Positions 34,363-43,099 of a stretch of 64,000 nucleotides of DNA are shown here, one piece after another. This DNA comes from Deltaproteobacteria bacterium. GTDB lineage: Bacteria > JADJOY01. Location of the stretch: assembly GCA_016713535.1 (NCBI GenBank), contig JADJOY010000020.1, forward strand, positions 1-64,000, in the 5' to 3' direction. How positions within the stretch are numbered: position 1 is the first letter of the stretch; the number at the start of each line of letters is the position of its first letter. Made by a program: the position numbers and the translations under genes. A model generated the notes under the pieces. That model ran no database searches. It was not told the DNA's origin and saw only the letters and a list, made by a program, of their open reading frames with translations.

Positions 34363-35769
34363 TCACTGCGCGTAGCCGAGCGCGCGCAGGCGGTCTCGGA
34401 TCGCGGGCTCGACGGCGCCGGCCGGCACACGCGTGCGCGGCGCCGGCTCGCGCGCCAGGTAGCGCTCGGCGAGCGCCACGAGCCGCTCGTGTGCGACACG
34501 GACGTCCGGCGTGCTGGTGCGCGGCACCCAACGCATGCGCCCCGCTGGATCGACCGCGAGATCGCCGAACACCTCGCCGCCATCGACGCGATCGCGGATC
34601 AGCTTCCACGGGTAGCCGATCACCGCGAGGAGGCTGCGCCCCTCGAAGTCCAGGCTCGCGTAGGCGACGTCATCGGCCGATCCCACGGATTGCCCGCGCC
34701 CGGGTGTGCCCTCGAGCGCGGCCGCGAGCGAGTGTCCATCCACCGCTGGCACCCCGATGCGTGCGAGATCGAGGAGCGTCGGCAGCACGTCGACGCCACG
34801 CGCGAGCCGCCCGAGCACCTGGCCCGGGCTGACCCGCGGCGGGTAGCGGATCACCAGCGGCACGCGGATCGACTCCTCGAAGAGCGTCCGTCCGTGACCG
34901 TGATTCCCGTGGTCCCAGAGCTCCTGGCCGTGATCTGCGGTGACGGCGACGACGGTGTCGTCGAGCGTGCCCGCGGCGCGCAAGCTCTCGACGAGCGCGC
35001 CGAACGAGGCGTCGGTGTCCTCGACCGTGGCGCGGTAGAGAGCGCGGATGGCCTCGAAGTCGGCATCCCCGCCGCGCGCCGCACGGGCGATGCCGGCGAG
35101 GCTGCCGTCGGCCGCGGCGCGGTCGCACCCGGCGAAGAGCGCGCGTGGAGGGTCCTGCGGCTGGTACGGCTCGTGAGGATCGATCACGAGCACCGCGAGG
35201 AAACGCGGGCGCGGCGTGCGCGCCAGCCACGCGAGGGCCAGCCGCGTGGCCTCGGCGGAGCGCACCGCGAGCTCGCTCGAGTCCACCACTCCGGGCGCGC
35301 GGCGCGCGTAGGGCTCGAGCAGCTCGTCGAACGCGCGGCCGAAACCGAACGCCGAGCCCACGTTGGGGTTGGTGACGAGGAACGCGGTCGTGTAGCCGGC
35401 GGCGCGAAAGCCGTCGGTGAGGACCGGGATCGTGGGGCCGAGGAGGTCGTCGCGACCGTGGACGCCGTGGGCGATCGGATCGAGCCCGGTCACGAGGGAC
35501 GCGACCGAGGTGCGGGTCCAGCTACTCGCCGCGTACGCACGCGGAAAGCGCGCGCCCTCGGCGGCGAGGCGATCGAAGGCCGGCGTGCGGATCCCGCGCG
35601 CGCCGTAGCAGCCGAGCGAGTCCGCGCGCAGCGTGTCGACGACGTAGAGGATCACGTCGGGGCGCGACGTCCCCCCCTCACCGGCGGTCGCGGCGCCGGC
35701 AGCGGTCGCGATCGCCACCGCGAGCAGCGACGAGACCCGAAGCACACGACGAGCTCGAGACACTTGCAT
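34363..35769 (-). CDS. Sulfatase-like / alkaline phosphatase superfamily protein with Thr nucleophile
   Basis: The 468-residue secreted protein has a signal peptide (VLRVSSLLAVAIATAAGAA) then the sulfatase-superfamily metal site (DVILYVVDTLRADSLGCYG). At the nucleophile position, sulfatases have Cys or Ser in C/S-x-P-x-R; here the aligned segment is SSWTRTSVASLVTG, giving Thr85 and no Pro or Arg. The second metal motif VTADHGQELWDHG and the late HGR are present. Formylglycine modification is therefore unlikely. A phosphatase or phosphotransferase role, as in LtaS/MdoB-like enzymes, is possible. It is convergent with the lipoprotein genes. Confidence 0.82.
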   Translation of the reverse strand: MQVSRARRVLRVSSLLAVAIATAAGAATAGEGGTSRPDVILYVVDTLRADSLGCYGARGIRTPAFDRLAAEGARFPRAYAASSWTRTSVASLVTGLDPIAHGVHGRDDLLGPTIPVLTDGFRAAGYTTAFLVTNPNVGSAFGFGRAFDELLEPYARRAPGVVDSSELAVRSAEATRLALAWLARTPRPRFLAVLVIDPHEPYQPQDPPRALFAGCDRAAADGSLAGIARAARGGDADFEAIRALYRATVEDTDASFGALVESLRAAGTLDDTVVAVTADHGQELWDHGNHGHGRTLFEESIRVPLVIRYPPRVSPGQVLGRLARGVDVLPTLLDLARIGVPAVDGHSLAAALEGTPGRGQSVGSADDVAYASLDFEGRSLLAVIGYPWKLIRDRVDGGEVFGDLAVDPAGRMRWVPRTSTPDVRVAHERLVALAERYLAREPAPRTRVPAGAVEPAIRDRLRALGYAQ

Positions 35770-35931
35770 CGCCGGGGAAGCTATCGCACCCGTCACCGAG
35801 ACCTGCCGATGGCGCCGGATCACCCCCAACCCGTGGAACGATCGCTCTCATCGTTGGCCGACGACTTGGGATCGGGGCATCCTGGGCGGCGTCCGGGAGG
35901 TCGCTCGTCGGCACGCAGAGGAGGAGATTCG

Positions 35932-36495
35932 ATGAAGGCTCGCGCCATCGTCCCGACCGCGCTCTTCGCCATGGCCGTGACGCTCGCCGTGGCCGAGGTG
36001 GCAGGCGCCGCCACCGCCGGGGAAACGCCGCCGCGACAGCAGGCCGCCGCGCCGCCCGCCAACCCCGCCATCGACATGGACGGGTTCCTGCGCGTCTCGA
36101 CGGAGGCGGCGCGCCATCGCGAGTCGCGGCGCGTCGACGAGGACGAGTTCCTGAAGCTCTCGCGCGAGCCCGGCACCGTCATCCTCGACGCCCGCAGCGA
36201 GCGCAAGTACGGCGAGCTGCACGTGAAGGGCGCGATCAACCTGAGCTTCCCGGACATCGCCGTGGCGAGCCTGGCGCGGACCATCCCCGACAAGGGGACG
36301 CGCATCCTCATCTACTGCAACAACAACTTCGCCAACGCCGAGGGGCCGTTCCCGTCCAAGCTGCCGTCGGCGTCGCTCAACCTCTCGACCTTCATCGCGC
36401 TCTACAACTACGGCTATCGCGACGTCTACGAGCTCGCTCCGCTCGTCGACCTCGCGAAGTCCAAGCTGCCGTTCGAAGGCAGCGCCGCGCGCTGA
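35932..36495 (+). CDS. Periplasmic rhodanese-like protein
   Basis: The 187-residue protein from ATG 35932 (AGGAGG upstream) has a signal peptide (IVPTALFAMAVTLAVAEVAG). The rhodanese domain covers residues 70-185: EPGTVILDARSERKYGELHV, KGAINLSFPDI, and the active-site loop LIYCNNNFANAEGPF. The Cys sits at the start of a longer-than-usual loop, and there is no classic CRxGxR, so sulfur transfer is not certain. Other periplasmic members bind metals or act in redox processes. It is divergent from the sulfatase-like gene. Confidence 0.82.
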   Translation: MKARAIVPTALFAMAVTLAVAEVAGAATAGETPPRQQAAAPPANPAIDMDGFLRVSTEAARHRESRRVDEDEFLKLSREPGTVILDARSERKYGELHVKGAINLSFPDIAVASLARTIPDKGTRILIYCNNNFANAEGPFPSKLPSASLNLSTFIALYNYGYRDVYELAPLVDLAKSKLPFEGSAAR

Positions 36496-36508
36496 ACGGC
36501 GGGGCTTC

Positions 36509-36582
36509 ACGGGCTGGAGCGCGCCCGCTCCGTCGGGCGCCGTGGAACGCTGAGGTCGTCGACGAAGCGACGACCCTCCAGC
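36509..36582. repeat. Two-hairpin repeat bounded by GGGCTGGAG / CTCCAGCCC
   Basis: Inverted ends enclose hairpin one (GCGCCCG-CTCCGT-CGGGCGC, 36519-36538) and hairpin two (GGTCGTCG-ACGAAG-CGACGACC, 36552-36573), joined by GTGGAACGCTG. The element at 39286-39391 has the same plan in the opposite orientation. Confidence 0.75.
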
Positions 36583-36600
36583 CCATCGCGTGCGCGATGG

Positions 36601-37050
36601 TCACGCAACGAGGTCGTCGCTCGGTGAGGGAAAGCGCGCGCGGATGATCTCGGCGAGGAGCCGACACGCGTCGCTGGTGGTGAAGATGCCCGCCAGGCGC
36701 CCGTCCTTGACCACCAGCGCCGAGCCGATGTGGCGCGCCGCCATCGTCGCCACCACCTCGTCGAGCCGCGTGGTGGTCTCGACCACGTACGGATCCGGGA
36801 TGCAGACGTAGCCGACCTTGATCGGCTCGCCGTTGGCGTCCGCGCGCAGGTGCGCGCCGAACGCCACCAGGTCCCGCTCCGCGACGATCCCCACCAGCGC
36901 GTGCTGATCCTGCACGGGGACGTGGCGGATCTTGTGCTGCTCCATGAGCTCCCACGCGCGCTCGATCGGATCGTGGACGCTGACCGAATACGGAAACGGC
37001 GTCATCACCGCGGCGATCGACGGCGCGTGGTCGAGCTTCTTGAGATCCAT
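36601..37050 (-). CDS. CBS-domain pair protein
   Basis: The 149-residue protein consists of two CBS motifs: AAVMTPFPYSVSVHDPIERA with KIRHVPVQDQHALVGIVAER, and VCIPDPYVVETTTRLDEVV with HIGSALVVKDGRLAGIFTTS. Such stand-alone pairs bind adenosine nucleotides and sense energy state or regulate partner enzymes. The partner is not evident. GGAGGTG precedes ATG 37050. No other domain is attached. Confidence 0.87.
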   Translation of the reverse strand: MDLKKLDHAPSIAAVMTPFPYSVSVHDPIERAWELMEQHKIRHVPVQDQHALVGIVAERDLVAFGAHLRADANGEPIKVGYVCIPDPYVVETTTRLDEVVATMAARHIGSALVVKDGRLAGIFTTSDACRLLAEIIRARFPSPSDDLVA

Positions 37051-37239
37051 CGGTCCACCTCCGGAGCTCGCACGCGGGTGCGGTCGTGCGACGAAAGACG
37101 ATCTCTCGACCGACGCCGTCTGTCCAGTACCCGCCTTCCCGAGAGGCCGCGTCCCGGGCGCGCGGTCCGGTACCGCGCGAGAGCGCTGGAGTAGACTTCG
37201 GGCGGCCAACGACCCTCGCTCTCTTCCTCCCGAGCCGCC

Positions 37240-37890
37240 ATGCGAAACACGCTCGCCCCCCTCGTCGCGCTGGTGCTGACCTCGATCGTCCTCGACTCGT
37301 GCTCGCCGCCGTTGCAGGAGACACGGCTCCCGGCGCTCGACACCGTCACGACGCCGTTCGCGAAGGTGGCGATCCTGCCGGTCCGCCAGGAGGCCGACGC
37401 GCATGTCGCGGCGTCGCGTCCGGATGCGGCGCCGCCCCAGCAGCCCTCCGAGATGCTCGAGAACGCGCTGCGCGTGGGGCTCGGTCAGCGCGGCGTGGTG
37501 GTGGTCGCACCCGACGACCTGGCGAGAGCGCTCGGCACGAACCCCGACGACCTGGCACACGCGGACCCGAGCGCCACCTGTGAGCAGGTCGCCGTGCACC
37601 ACGCCGCCGACGCCGTGCTCGACGCCGAGGTGCTGCGCTTCCGCGAGCGGCGCGGAAGCGATCTCGGCGCCGAGGCGCCCGCCAGCGTGATGTTCCGGGC
37701 GGCGCTGTGGCGCGTCTCCGACCATGCGCTGGTGTGGCGGGCCGAGTTCGACGAGACCCAGGAACCGATCTCCGCGAACGTCCTCAACGCCGGGCGCTAC
37801 CCGGGCGGCGGTACCCGCTGGTTGACGGCCGAGGAGCTGTTGCGCTGGGGTGGTGCCGAAACGGCGGCGCGAACACCCCTCGGGCGCTGA
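37240..37890 (+). CDS. Lipoprotein of the GNA1162/DUF799-like type
   Basis: The 216-residue product has a signal peptide and lipobox (LDSCSPP). The mature protein has an alpha/beta pattern (FAKVAILPVRQEAD, MLENALRVGLGQRGVVVVAPDDL, ADAVLDAEVLRFRER). A C-terminal segment ETQEPISANVLNAGRYPGGG, then WLTAEELLRWG, follows. This tail recurs in deltaproteobacterial lipoproteins and resembles the GNA1162 group, which is thought to assemble at the outer membrane. The function is unknown. The next gene starts 23 bases downstream. Confidence 0.68.
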   Translation: MRNTLAPLVALVLTSIVLDSCSPPLQETRLPALDTVTTPFAKVAILPVRQEADAHVAASRPDAAPPQQPSEMLENALRVGLGQRGVVVVAPDDLARALGTNPDDLAHADPSATCEQVAVHHAADAVLDAEVLRFRERRGSDLGAEAPASVMFRAALWRVSDHALVWRAEFDETQEPISANVLNAGRYPGGGTRWLTAEELLRWGGAETAARTPLGR

Positions 37891-37913
37891 CCTCACACCG
37901 ACCCTCGAGCCGG

Positions 37914-39275
37914 ATGCGCACTGACCCGACCCGGACCCACGCACGGATAGGCTTCGCCACGCTCGTCGTGGCCATGGCGCTCGGAGCGAGCGCCGCCCGG
38001 GCCGCTGCGCCCCGAGCGCTCACGCCACCGGAGCTGCTCGCCGTCGACGGCGAGCGCGTGTCGGGCATGGTGAGCGCGGCGCCGCGCTCCATGCTCGAGA
38101 TCGCGACGCAGTCGGTGCCCGCGTGCGCGCGAGCGAGCGACGCCGGCGCGCGCGTGGACCGCGGCGCCGCCACCGTGGTCACGGACGCCGAGGGCGTCGC
38201 GTCGTTCACGATCCACCTCGAGAGCCGCGTGGCGCCTGGCGAAGGGCTGGTGGTGATCGCCCGCGACGACGCGCGCGCGCTCCACGCCGAGTCGGGGTGC
38301 GTCACCATCGGCGCCCGCGCGCCCGCCACCCTGGAGGCCCCCGCGACGCCCGTGCGGGCCGGCGGCTCGGTCACGCTCACCGGCACCAACATCACGCCTG
38401 GCACGGTGCTCAAGGTGTTCGTCGGCACCGCCACGGGTGGCTTCGACGCCTACCCGAGCGGCCTCGTCCCCGACGCCACCACCGACACCACGTGGAGCGG
38501 AGCGCTGAGCTTCCCGTGGACCGTCTCGCCTCCCGACAACATCTCGCTCGGCCAGGGCTACGCGAGCCTGGTGCTGGTACGCACCGACCAGGGCTTCGAC
38601 ACCAGCAACGCCGTGGGCGCGGTGCTGCTCGGCAACGACGCCTTGCTGCCCAAGGTGCCCAGCATCACGAAGCTCGCTGGCCTCGACCTGAGCCCGTCGA
38701 GCGCGGACCCGTCGATCCACGTCGCGAACGTCGAGGGTCTCATCACTCCGGGCGCTCCGCTCGTGGTCGAGGGCACGGGCTTCACCAACCCGGTGGTCAA
38801 CCTCTACACGTCGATCGGCAACCTCGGTCCGCTGACCCCGACCACCTCGTCGCAGACGTCGATCCAGGTGGACGTCCCCGCAAACGCCAAGATCGGACCG
38901 GGCTCGGTCCAGGTGGTGAACCAGTTCAGCTTCCGCATCTCGAACGCGGTGTCGATCCCGATCGGCGAGCCGGTCTCGGTGTCGGCGGTGAGCGTGAACG
39001 GCAACACCCTCGAGGTCACCGGCACCGGCTTCAACGACGACCTCACGGTCGTCAACTTCTTCGCGGCACGCAACGGCCAGCTCCAGAACCTCGGCGGTCT
39101 CGCCGAGAACGGCGTGCCCCGCATCATCCTGAACGTGACGAGCAGCACCCAGCTGAGCTTCCAGCGACCGCCGGCGGTGGACGCCGGCAACGCCTTCGTC
39201 GAAGCCATCAACCCGCCCTACATCCCGTTCACGTCGTCGGGCTCGGGTGCGAGCGGCGCGGTGGTGCTGCCGTAG
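37914..39275 (+). CDS. Secreted TIG/IPT-domain protein
   Basis: The 453-residue protein has a signal peptide (IGFATLVVAMALGASAARA) and no lipobox. It comprises several Ig-like, plexin/transcription-factor (TIG) beta-sandwiches: APATPVRAGGSVTLTGTNIT, APLVVEGTGFTNPVVNLYTS and VSVNGNTLEVTGTGFNDDLT. It probably forms a rod-like surface protein. No catalytic residues or cysteine-rich site are visible beyond the pair in the first 140 residues. It follows the lipoprotein gene on the same strand and may share its transcript. Confidence 0.78.
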   Translation: MRTDPTRTHARIGFATLVVAMALGASAARAAAPRALTPPELLAVDGERVSGMVSAAPRSMLEIATQSVPACARASDAGARVDRGAATVVTDAEGVASFTIHLESRVAPGEGLVVIARDDARALHAESGCVTIGARAPATLEAPATPVRAGGSVTLTGTNITPGTVLKVFVGTATGGFDAYPSGLVPDATTDTTWSGALSFPWTVSPPDNISLGQGYASLVLVRTDQGFDTSNAVGAVLLGNDALLPKVPSITKLAGLDLSPSSADPSIHVANVEGLITPGAPLVVEGTGFTNPVVNLYTSIGNLGPLTPTTSSQTSIQVDVPANAKIGPGSVQVVNQFSFRISNAVSIPIGEPVSVSAVSVNGNTLEVTGTGFNDDLTVVNFFAARNGQLQNLGGLAENGVPRIILNVTSSTQLSFQRPPAVDAGNAFVEAINPPYIPFTSSGSGASGAVVLP

Positions 39276-39285
39276 GCGCGCCTCA

Positions 39286-39432
39286 TCGCGAGCTGGAGGG
39301 TCGTCGCTTCGTCGACGACCCCAGCGTTCCCCGGGCATCCGATCGGGACGGTGGGTCGGTGACGGAGCACCGACGCTCCAGCCATCTCGCGCGGGCTCGA
39401 CGTGCTGGAGCGCGGCCGCTCCGTCGGCCGCC
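39286..39432. repeat. Two-hairpin repeat plus a third related hairpin
   Basis: CGCGAGCTGGAG and CTCCAGCCATCTCGCG bound a unit with hairpins GGGTCGTCG-CTTCGT-CGACGACCC and CGGTG-ACGGAG-CACCG linked by CCAGCGTTCC. A further hairpin GCGGCCG-CTCCGT-CGGCCGC follows at about 39406-39427. The arrangement mirrors 36509-36582. They fill the 211-base gap between convergent genes. Confidence 0.75.
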
Positions 39433-39486
39433 GGCCGATCGAACGGACGGACGGAGCGGACGAGCTCGGGCGACTCGACGCCCGGC

Positions 39487-40239
39487 TCAGGGCCTCCCGG
39501 CACGGACGTGCAGCGGCCAGCGCACCACGCGCGCCGCGGCCGGCTCGCCCCAGGCGGGCAGCAGCCGCAAGCGTAGAGCCGGCAGCGGATCCTCGCCGCG
39601 AGCTCGTACGTAGCCCTGCGTCGACGACCACGTGCCGAGGTAGCCGAGCAGCTCGTCGAGGCTCCAGCGCTTCTCCATCCACGGTCTGGCGGGCGGCGCG
39701 AGCTCCGCGAACGAGAACGGCAGCGAGCGGTAGTGGTCGTCGACCGCGGCGCGGTCGGGCGGCCAGTAAGGTCCGACCACGTCCACGTAGTAGTGCGCGA
39801 TCACGGCATCGACCGCGTCGTCGACGGTGCACACGCTGTACGACCACAGCGCCACCGCACCGCCCGGCCGCAGCACCCGCCGCACCTCGGCGTAGAAGCG
39901 CTCGAGGTCGAACCAGTGCGCGGCCTGCGCGACCGTGACGAGATCGACCGAGGCGTCCTCGAGCTCGCAGCGCTCGGCCGGCGCGACGCGGTATTCGACG
40001 CGCGGATGGGGCGCGGCGGCGGCGAGCTGGCGCGCGCTCGCGTCGGTGGCGATCACGCGCTCGAAGTGGCGCGCGAGCGCCACCGCCGCCTGGCCGTTGC
40101 CGGTCGCGCAGTCCCACGCCACCCGCCCGCCCGGCACCAGCGATGCGAGCCAGTCGAAGAGCGCATCCGGGTAGTCGGGGCGATAGCGAGCGTAGTCGGT
40201 CGATCTGGCCGAGAAGTGGTCCTTGAAGTCCCCGGCCAT
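39487..40239 (-). CDS. Class I SAM-dependent methyltransferase
   Basis: The 250-residue cytosolic protein has the Rossmann methyltransferase motifs: VAWDCATGNGQAAVALAR (SAM-binding motif I), VIATDASARQL (acidic residue for the ribose) and DLVTVAQAAHWFDLERFYAEVRR. It resembles the trans-aconitate methyltransferase/Methyltransf_11 family, often with FKDHFSARSTDYARYRPDYP at the N-terminus. The substrate is unknown. ATG 40239 is eight bases from the enoyl-CoA hydratase stop, suggesting co-transcription. Confidence 0.87.
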   Translation of the reverse strand: MAGDFKDHFSARSTDYARYRPDYPDALFDWLASLVPGGRVAWDCATGNGQAAVALARHFERVIATDASARQLAAAAPHPRVEYRVAPAERCELEDASVDLVTVAQAAHWFDLERFYAEVRRVLRPGGAVALWSYSVCTVDDAVDAVIAHYYVDVVGPYWPPDRAAVDDHYRSLPFSFAELAPPARPWMEKRWSLDELLGYLGTWSSTQGYVRARGEDPLPALRLRLLPAWGEPAAARVVRWPLHVRAGRP

Positions 40240-40247
40240 GGCGGCGC

Positions 40248-41051
40248 TCAATCGTCGTGGGTGTAGCGAGGCTTGCGCTTCTCGACGAACGCCGCGGCGC
40301 CCTCGCGGATCGCGCGGCCGCCGATCGCGTCGGCGCCCACCTCCGCCTCGATCCGCAGTCCCTCGGCGAGCGGCCGTCCGAAGCCCATCACCGCGGCCTG
40401 CTTGTCGGTGCGCATCGCGCCTTGCGGCAGCTCGCAGAGCGCCGCGGCCAGCTCGCGAGCGCGCGCGAGCGCCTGGCCGCGCGGCACGATCTCGTTCGCG
40501 AGCCCGATGCGGCGCGCCTCCTCGGCCCCGATCACGCGCCCGGTCAGGATCAGCTCCATCGCGAAGCCCATGCCCACGATGCGCGGCAGGCGCTGCGTGC
40601 CGCCGTCCACGAGCGGCACGTTCCACTTGCGGCACGTCACTCCGAACTCGGCGTTCTCGGCGGCGACGCGGATGTCCGCGAGGCACGCGAGCTCGAGCCC
40701 GCCCGCCAGCGCGTAGCCGTTCACCGCGGCGAGGATCGGCTTCATGATGTCCGTCTGACGCGTGTAGCCGATGAACCCGGGGCCGTCGGTGATGAAGCGC
40801 CGCCGCGCGTGCGCCGGTGCGTCGGGGCCGGGGCCGAGCGAGTCGAGGCTCTTCAGGTCCGCGCCGGCGCAGAACGACAGGTCGCCCGCGCCCGTCAGGA
40901 TCGCGACCCACAGCTCGTCGTCGTCGCGAAACTCCTTCCACGCGCGCTCGAGCAACGAGGCAGTCTCGCCGTCGATGCAGTTGCGCACCTCGGGCCGGTT
41001 GATCGTGATGACGAACACGCGACCGTCGCGCTCGGTGATCACCTTCGACAT
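40248..41051 (-). CDS. Enoyl-CoA hydratase/isomerase family protein
   Basis: The 267-residue protein from ATG 41051 (GGGAGGT upstream) has typical crotonase features: VITINRPEVRNCID, DLSFCAGADLKSL (first oxyanion region), AAVNGYALAGGLELACLADI (second) and AAENAEFGVTCRKWNVPLVDGG. The position of the second catalytic Glu in enoyl-CoA hydratase is Asp (VDGGTQRL), as in some isomerases or branched-chain specialists. It acts on acyl-CoA thioesters in the cytosol. Co-transcription with the methyltransferase gene is likely. Confidence 0.9.
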   Translation of the reverse strand: MSKVITERDGRVFVITINRPEVRNCIDGETASLLERAWKEFRDDDELWVAILTGAGDLSFCAGADLKSLDSLGPGPDAPAHARRRFITDGPGFIGYTRQTDIMKPILAAVNGYALAGGLELACLADIRVAAENAEFGVTCRKWNVPLVDGGTQRLPRIVGMGFAMELILTGRVIGAEEARRIGLANEIVPRGQALARARELAAALCELPQGAMRTDKQAAVMGFGRPLAEGLRIEAEVGADAIGGRAIREGAAAFVEKRKPRYTHDD

Positions 41052-41098
41052 GCCGAGACCTCCCGAGCCGTGCGGCGCCGGCGGTGCGCCCGTACCCG

Positions 41099-42439
41099 CT
41101 ACAACAGCGTGCCGCGCAGGAACAGGCTCGCGAACGTGAAGTAGATGACGATGCCGCTCACGTCCACGAGCGTGGCCACGAACGGCGCCGAGGCGCTCGC
41201 GGGGTCGAAGCCCACCCTCTTCAGCAGGATCGGCAGCATCGAGCCCGAGAGCGCCCCCCACAGCACCACGAACATCAAGCTCGCCGAGACCGTCATCGCG
41301 ATGAGGAGGTAGTGCTCGCCGTAGAGCGTGTCCCGGGTCGGCCAGACCAGGATCCTCACGAACCCGATCAGGCCGAGGATCGCGCCGAGCGTGAGCCCCG
41401 CGCCGATCTCGCGCCGGAGCACGCGCCACCAGTCGGACATCCGCACCTCGCCCAGCGCCATCGCGCGGATCACCAGCGTCGACGCCTGCGAGCCGGTGTT
41501 GCCGCCGCTCGAGATGATGAGCGGGATGAAGAGCGCCAGCACCACCGCGCGCGCGATCTCGTGCTCGAAGTAGCCCATCGCGCTCGCGGTCAGCATCTCG
41601 CCGACGAACAGCACCACCAGCCAGCCGGCGCGCTTGCGGATCATGCTCAGGAAGCCGGTGTTGAGGTACGGCGCGTCGAGGGCCTCGACACCGCCGTACT
41701 TCTGCATGTCCTCGGTGGCCTCTTCCTGGACCACGTCGAGGATGTCGTCGGAGGTGACGATGCCCTTCATCTTGCCGTCGTCGTCGACGACCGGGATCGC
41801 CACCAGGTCGGAGTCGCGGAAGAGGCGGCTGAGCGCCTCCTGGTCGAGGTCGTCGCTGGCGAGCACGAGCTCGGTCTGCATGATCTCGCCAACGCGCGTG
41901 TCGGGCGGCGCCATGAAGAGCTCGCGCAGCGACAACACGCCGATCGGCTTCTGGTCGGCGTCCAGCGCGTACGCGTAATAGATCGTCTCGGGGTGCTCGC
42001 GGACCTGGCGGCGCAGGTAGCGGATCGCCTCGTCGGCGGTCATCTCGGGACGAACGCGGGCATAGCGCGGGCTCATGAGGCCGCCCGCCTCGTCCTCGGC
42101 GTAGAGCAAGAGCGCGGTGACCTCTTTGCGGGTGACCACGTCGAGCGCGGCGAGGATGGCGTCGCGCTCCTCGAGCGGTACCTCCTGGATCAGGTCCGCG
42201 ACGTCGTCGGGCGGCAGCATGCGGATCCACGAACGCCGCTGGTCGATCGGGAGCTGGAGCAGGATCTCCGCCTGGTCGAGGGCGGTGAGTGACATGAAGA
42301 AGTCTTCCGCCTCGACGCGCGGGAGGAGCCGGAAGCCCTCGAAGCGGTCCTCGCGCGCGAGGACGCTCCACGCCTCGCGTAGCTCGTCGGCGTCGACGGT
42401 CTCGACCTGAACGTGGTCTTGCTCGAGCGGATTCACCAT
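41099..42439 (-). CDS. mgtE: Magnesium transporter MgtE
   Basis: The 446-residue protein has the three MgtE parts: an N-terminal helical domain (LTALDQAEILLQLPIDQRRS, MLPPDDVADLIQEVP), a CBS pair (PEMTADEAIRYLRRQVREH, DLVAIPVVDDDGKMKGIVTS) and a five-helix channel. The channel is marked by FIPLIISSGGNTGSQASTLV and SMLPILLKRVGFDPA. The GGNxGSQ and FDPA motifs line the pore. It conducts Mg2+ and is gated by Mg2+ binding to the cytosolic domains. No M-box-like leader was identified, but an 12-bp palindrome lies 56 bases upstream of ATG 42439. Confidence 0.95.
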   Translation of the reverse strand: MVNPLEQDHVQVETVDADELREAWSVLAREDRFEGFRLLPRVEAEDFFMSLTALDQAEILLQLPIDQRRSWIRMLPPDDVADLIQEVPLEERDAILAALDVVTRKEVTALLLYAEDEAGGLMSPRYARVRPEMTADEAIRYLRRQVREHPETIYYAYALDADQKPIGVLSLRELFMAPPDTRVGEIMQTELVLASDDLDQEALSRLFRDSDLVAIPVVDDDGKMKGIVTSDDILDVVQEEATEDMQKYGGVEALDAPYLNTGFLSMIRKRAGWLVVLFVGEMLTASAMGYFEHEIARAVVLALFIPLIISSGGNTGSQASTLVIRAMALGEVRMSDWWRVLRREIGAGLTLGAILGLIGFVRILVWPTRDTLYGEHYLLIAMTVSASLMFVVLWGALSGSMLPILLKRVGFDPASASAPFVATLVDVSGIVIYFTFASLFLRGTLL

Positions 42440-42494
42440 GGCGCCCACCGCTCGCGGCGCGCAGGGTCGCGCCGGCGAGCGCGCAAGCCTAACA

Positions 42495-42523
42495 GGATGT
42501 CGCGACGGCAGGTCGCGACATCC
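42495..42523. repeat. 12-bp perfect palindrome upstream of mgtE
   Basis: GGATGTCGCGAC and GTCGCGACATCC with the loop GGCAG form a perfect stem upstream of mgtE, read from the minus strand. No T-run follows on the mgtE-sense strand. It could be a regulatory hairpin of the mgtE leader or another repeat of the local hairpin families. Confidence 0.6.
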
Positions 42524-42540
42524 TTCCGACGTCACGCGGG

Positions 42541-42674
42541 CTCCAAGCCCCCGCCCCGTCGGAGGGCCCGGCGACGGGGGATGGAACCCCCGTCGCTGCG
42601 AGGGTCTTCGTAGCGCGGGGCCTCCGCCCCCCCGCGCGCCGTCTTCCGAGTCCGCTCGCGGCGTCGCGGTGAGG
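42541..42674. mobile_element. Hairpin element, copy B2 (partial)
   Basis: This block carries the core GCGACGGGGG/CCCCCGTCGC plus GTAGCGCGGGG...CCCCGCG (42569-42639) in tandem with the complete copy that follows. Its outer ends are degenerate: no CTGTGAA end is visible at the left. It is in the same orientation as copy B1. Confidence 0.65.
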
Positions 42675-42819
42675 CTGTGGATCTTTCCCGGTCGCTTGCT
42701 CCCGGAAGCCGCGTCGGCCCGGCGACGGGGGATGGAACCCCCGTCGCTACGAGGGTCTTCGTAGCGCGGGGGGCTCCGCTCCCCCGCGGCGCTTCGCTCT
42801 CGCTCGACTTTTTCACAGG
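42675..42819. mobile_element. Hairpin element, copy B1 (full length)
   Basis: The roughly 145-bp unit has ends CTGTGGATCTTTCC and TTTTTCACAG and a core (42721-42790) identical in plan to copy A in the PAS gene, on the opposite strand. Close similarity over the full length outside the hairpins (GGAAGCCGCGT, CGCTCTCGCTCGA) indicates one mobile unit rather than chance palindromes. Confidence 0.75.
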
Positions 42820-42859
42820 CGCCCTACTGCTCCGTCGCCGCGGGGGTGGCGCGTGCCGG

Positions 42860-43099
42860 CTACCGCTGGATCGCCCAGGCACCGAAGGTCCGGTCGTAGC
42901 GGATCAGTGAGACCTGACCGTCATCGGTGCGGACGCGGAAGTAGTCCTGCGGCGAATCGGTGGGGTGCGGGCTCGAACCGAGCCAGCGATCGAGGACGTC
43001 GGTCACGGTCCTGCGCCGGCCGTGATCGAGGGGCGCGCGCGGCTCCTCGCCGCCTCGGGAGCCCGCATACGCCTCGACCCGGATCAGCTCCCAGCCCAT
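42860..43099 (-). CDS. Small conserved protein
   Basis: The 79-residue product starts at ATG 43099 behind GGAGGGAGAG. It has the pattern WELIRVEAYAGSRGGEEPRA, TVTDVLDRWLGS, then DYFRVRTDDGQVSLIRYDR. I recall similar 70-90-residue proteins widespread in deltaproteobacterial genomes with the same EAYAG-RGxExPR and YFRVR-DDG blocks, usually annotated as hypothetical or cytoplasmic. The fold is probably a small beta barrel. Role unknown. It is divergent from the sigma-54 activator gene, with a 280-base gap that shows no other gene. Confidence 0.7.
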   Translation of the reverse strand: MGWELIRVEAYAGSRGGEEPRAPLDHGRRRTVTDVLDRWLGSSPHPTDSPQDYFRVRTDDGQVSLIRYDRTFGAWAIQR

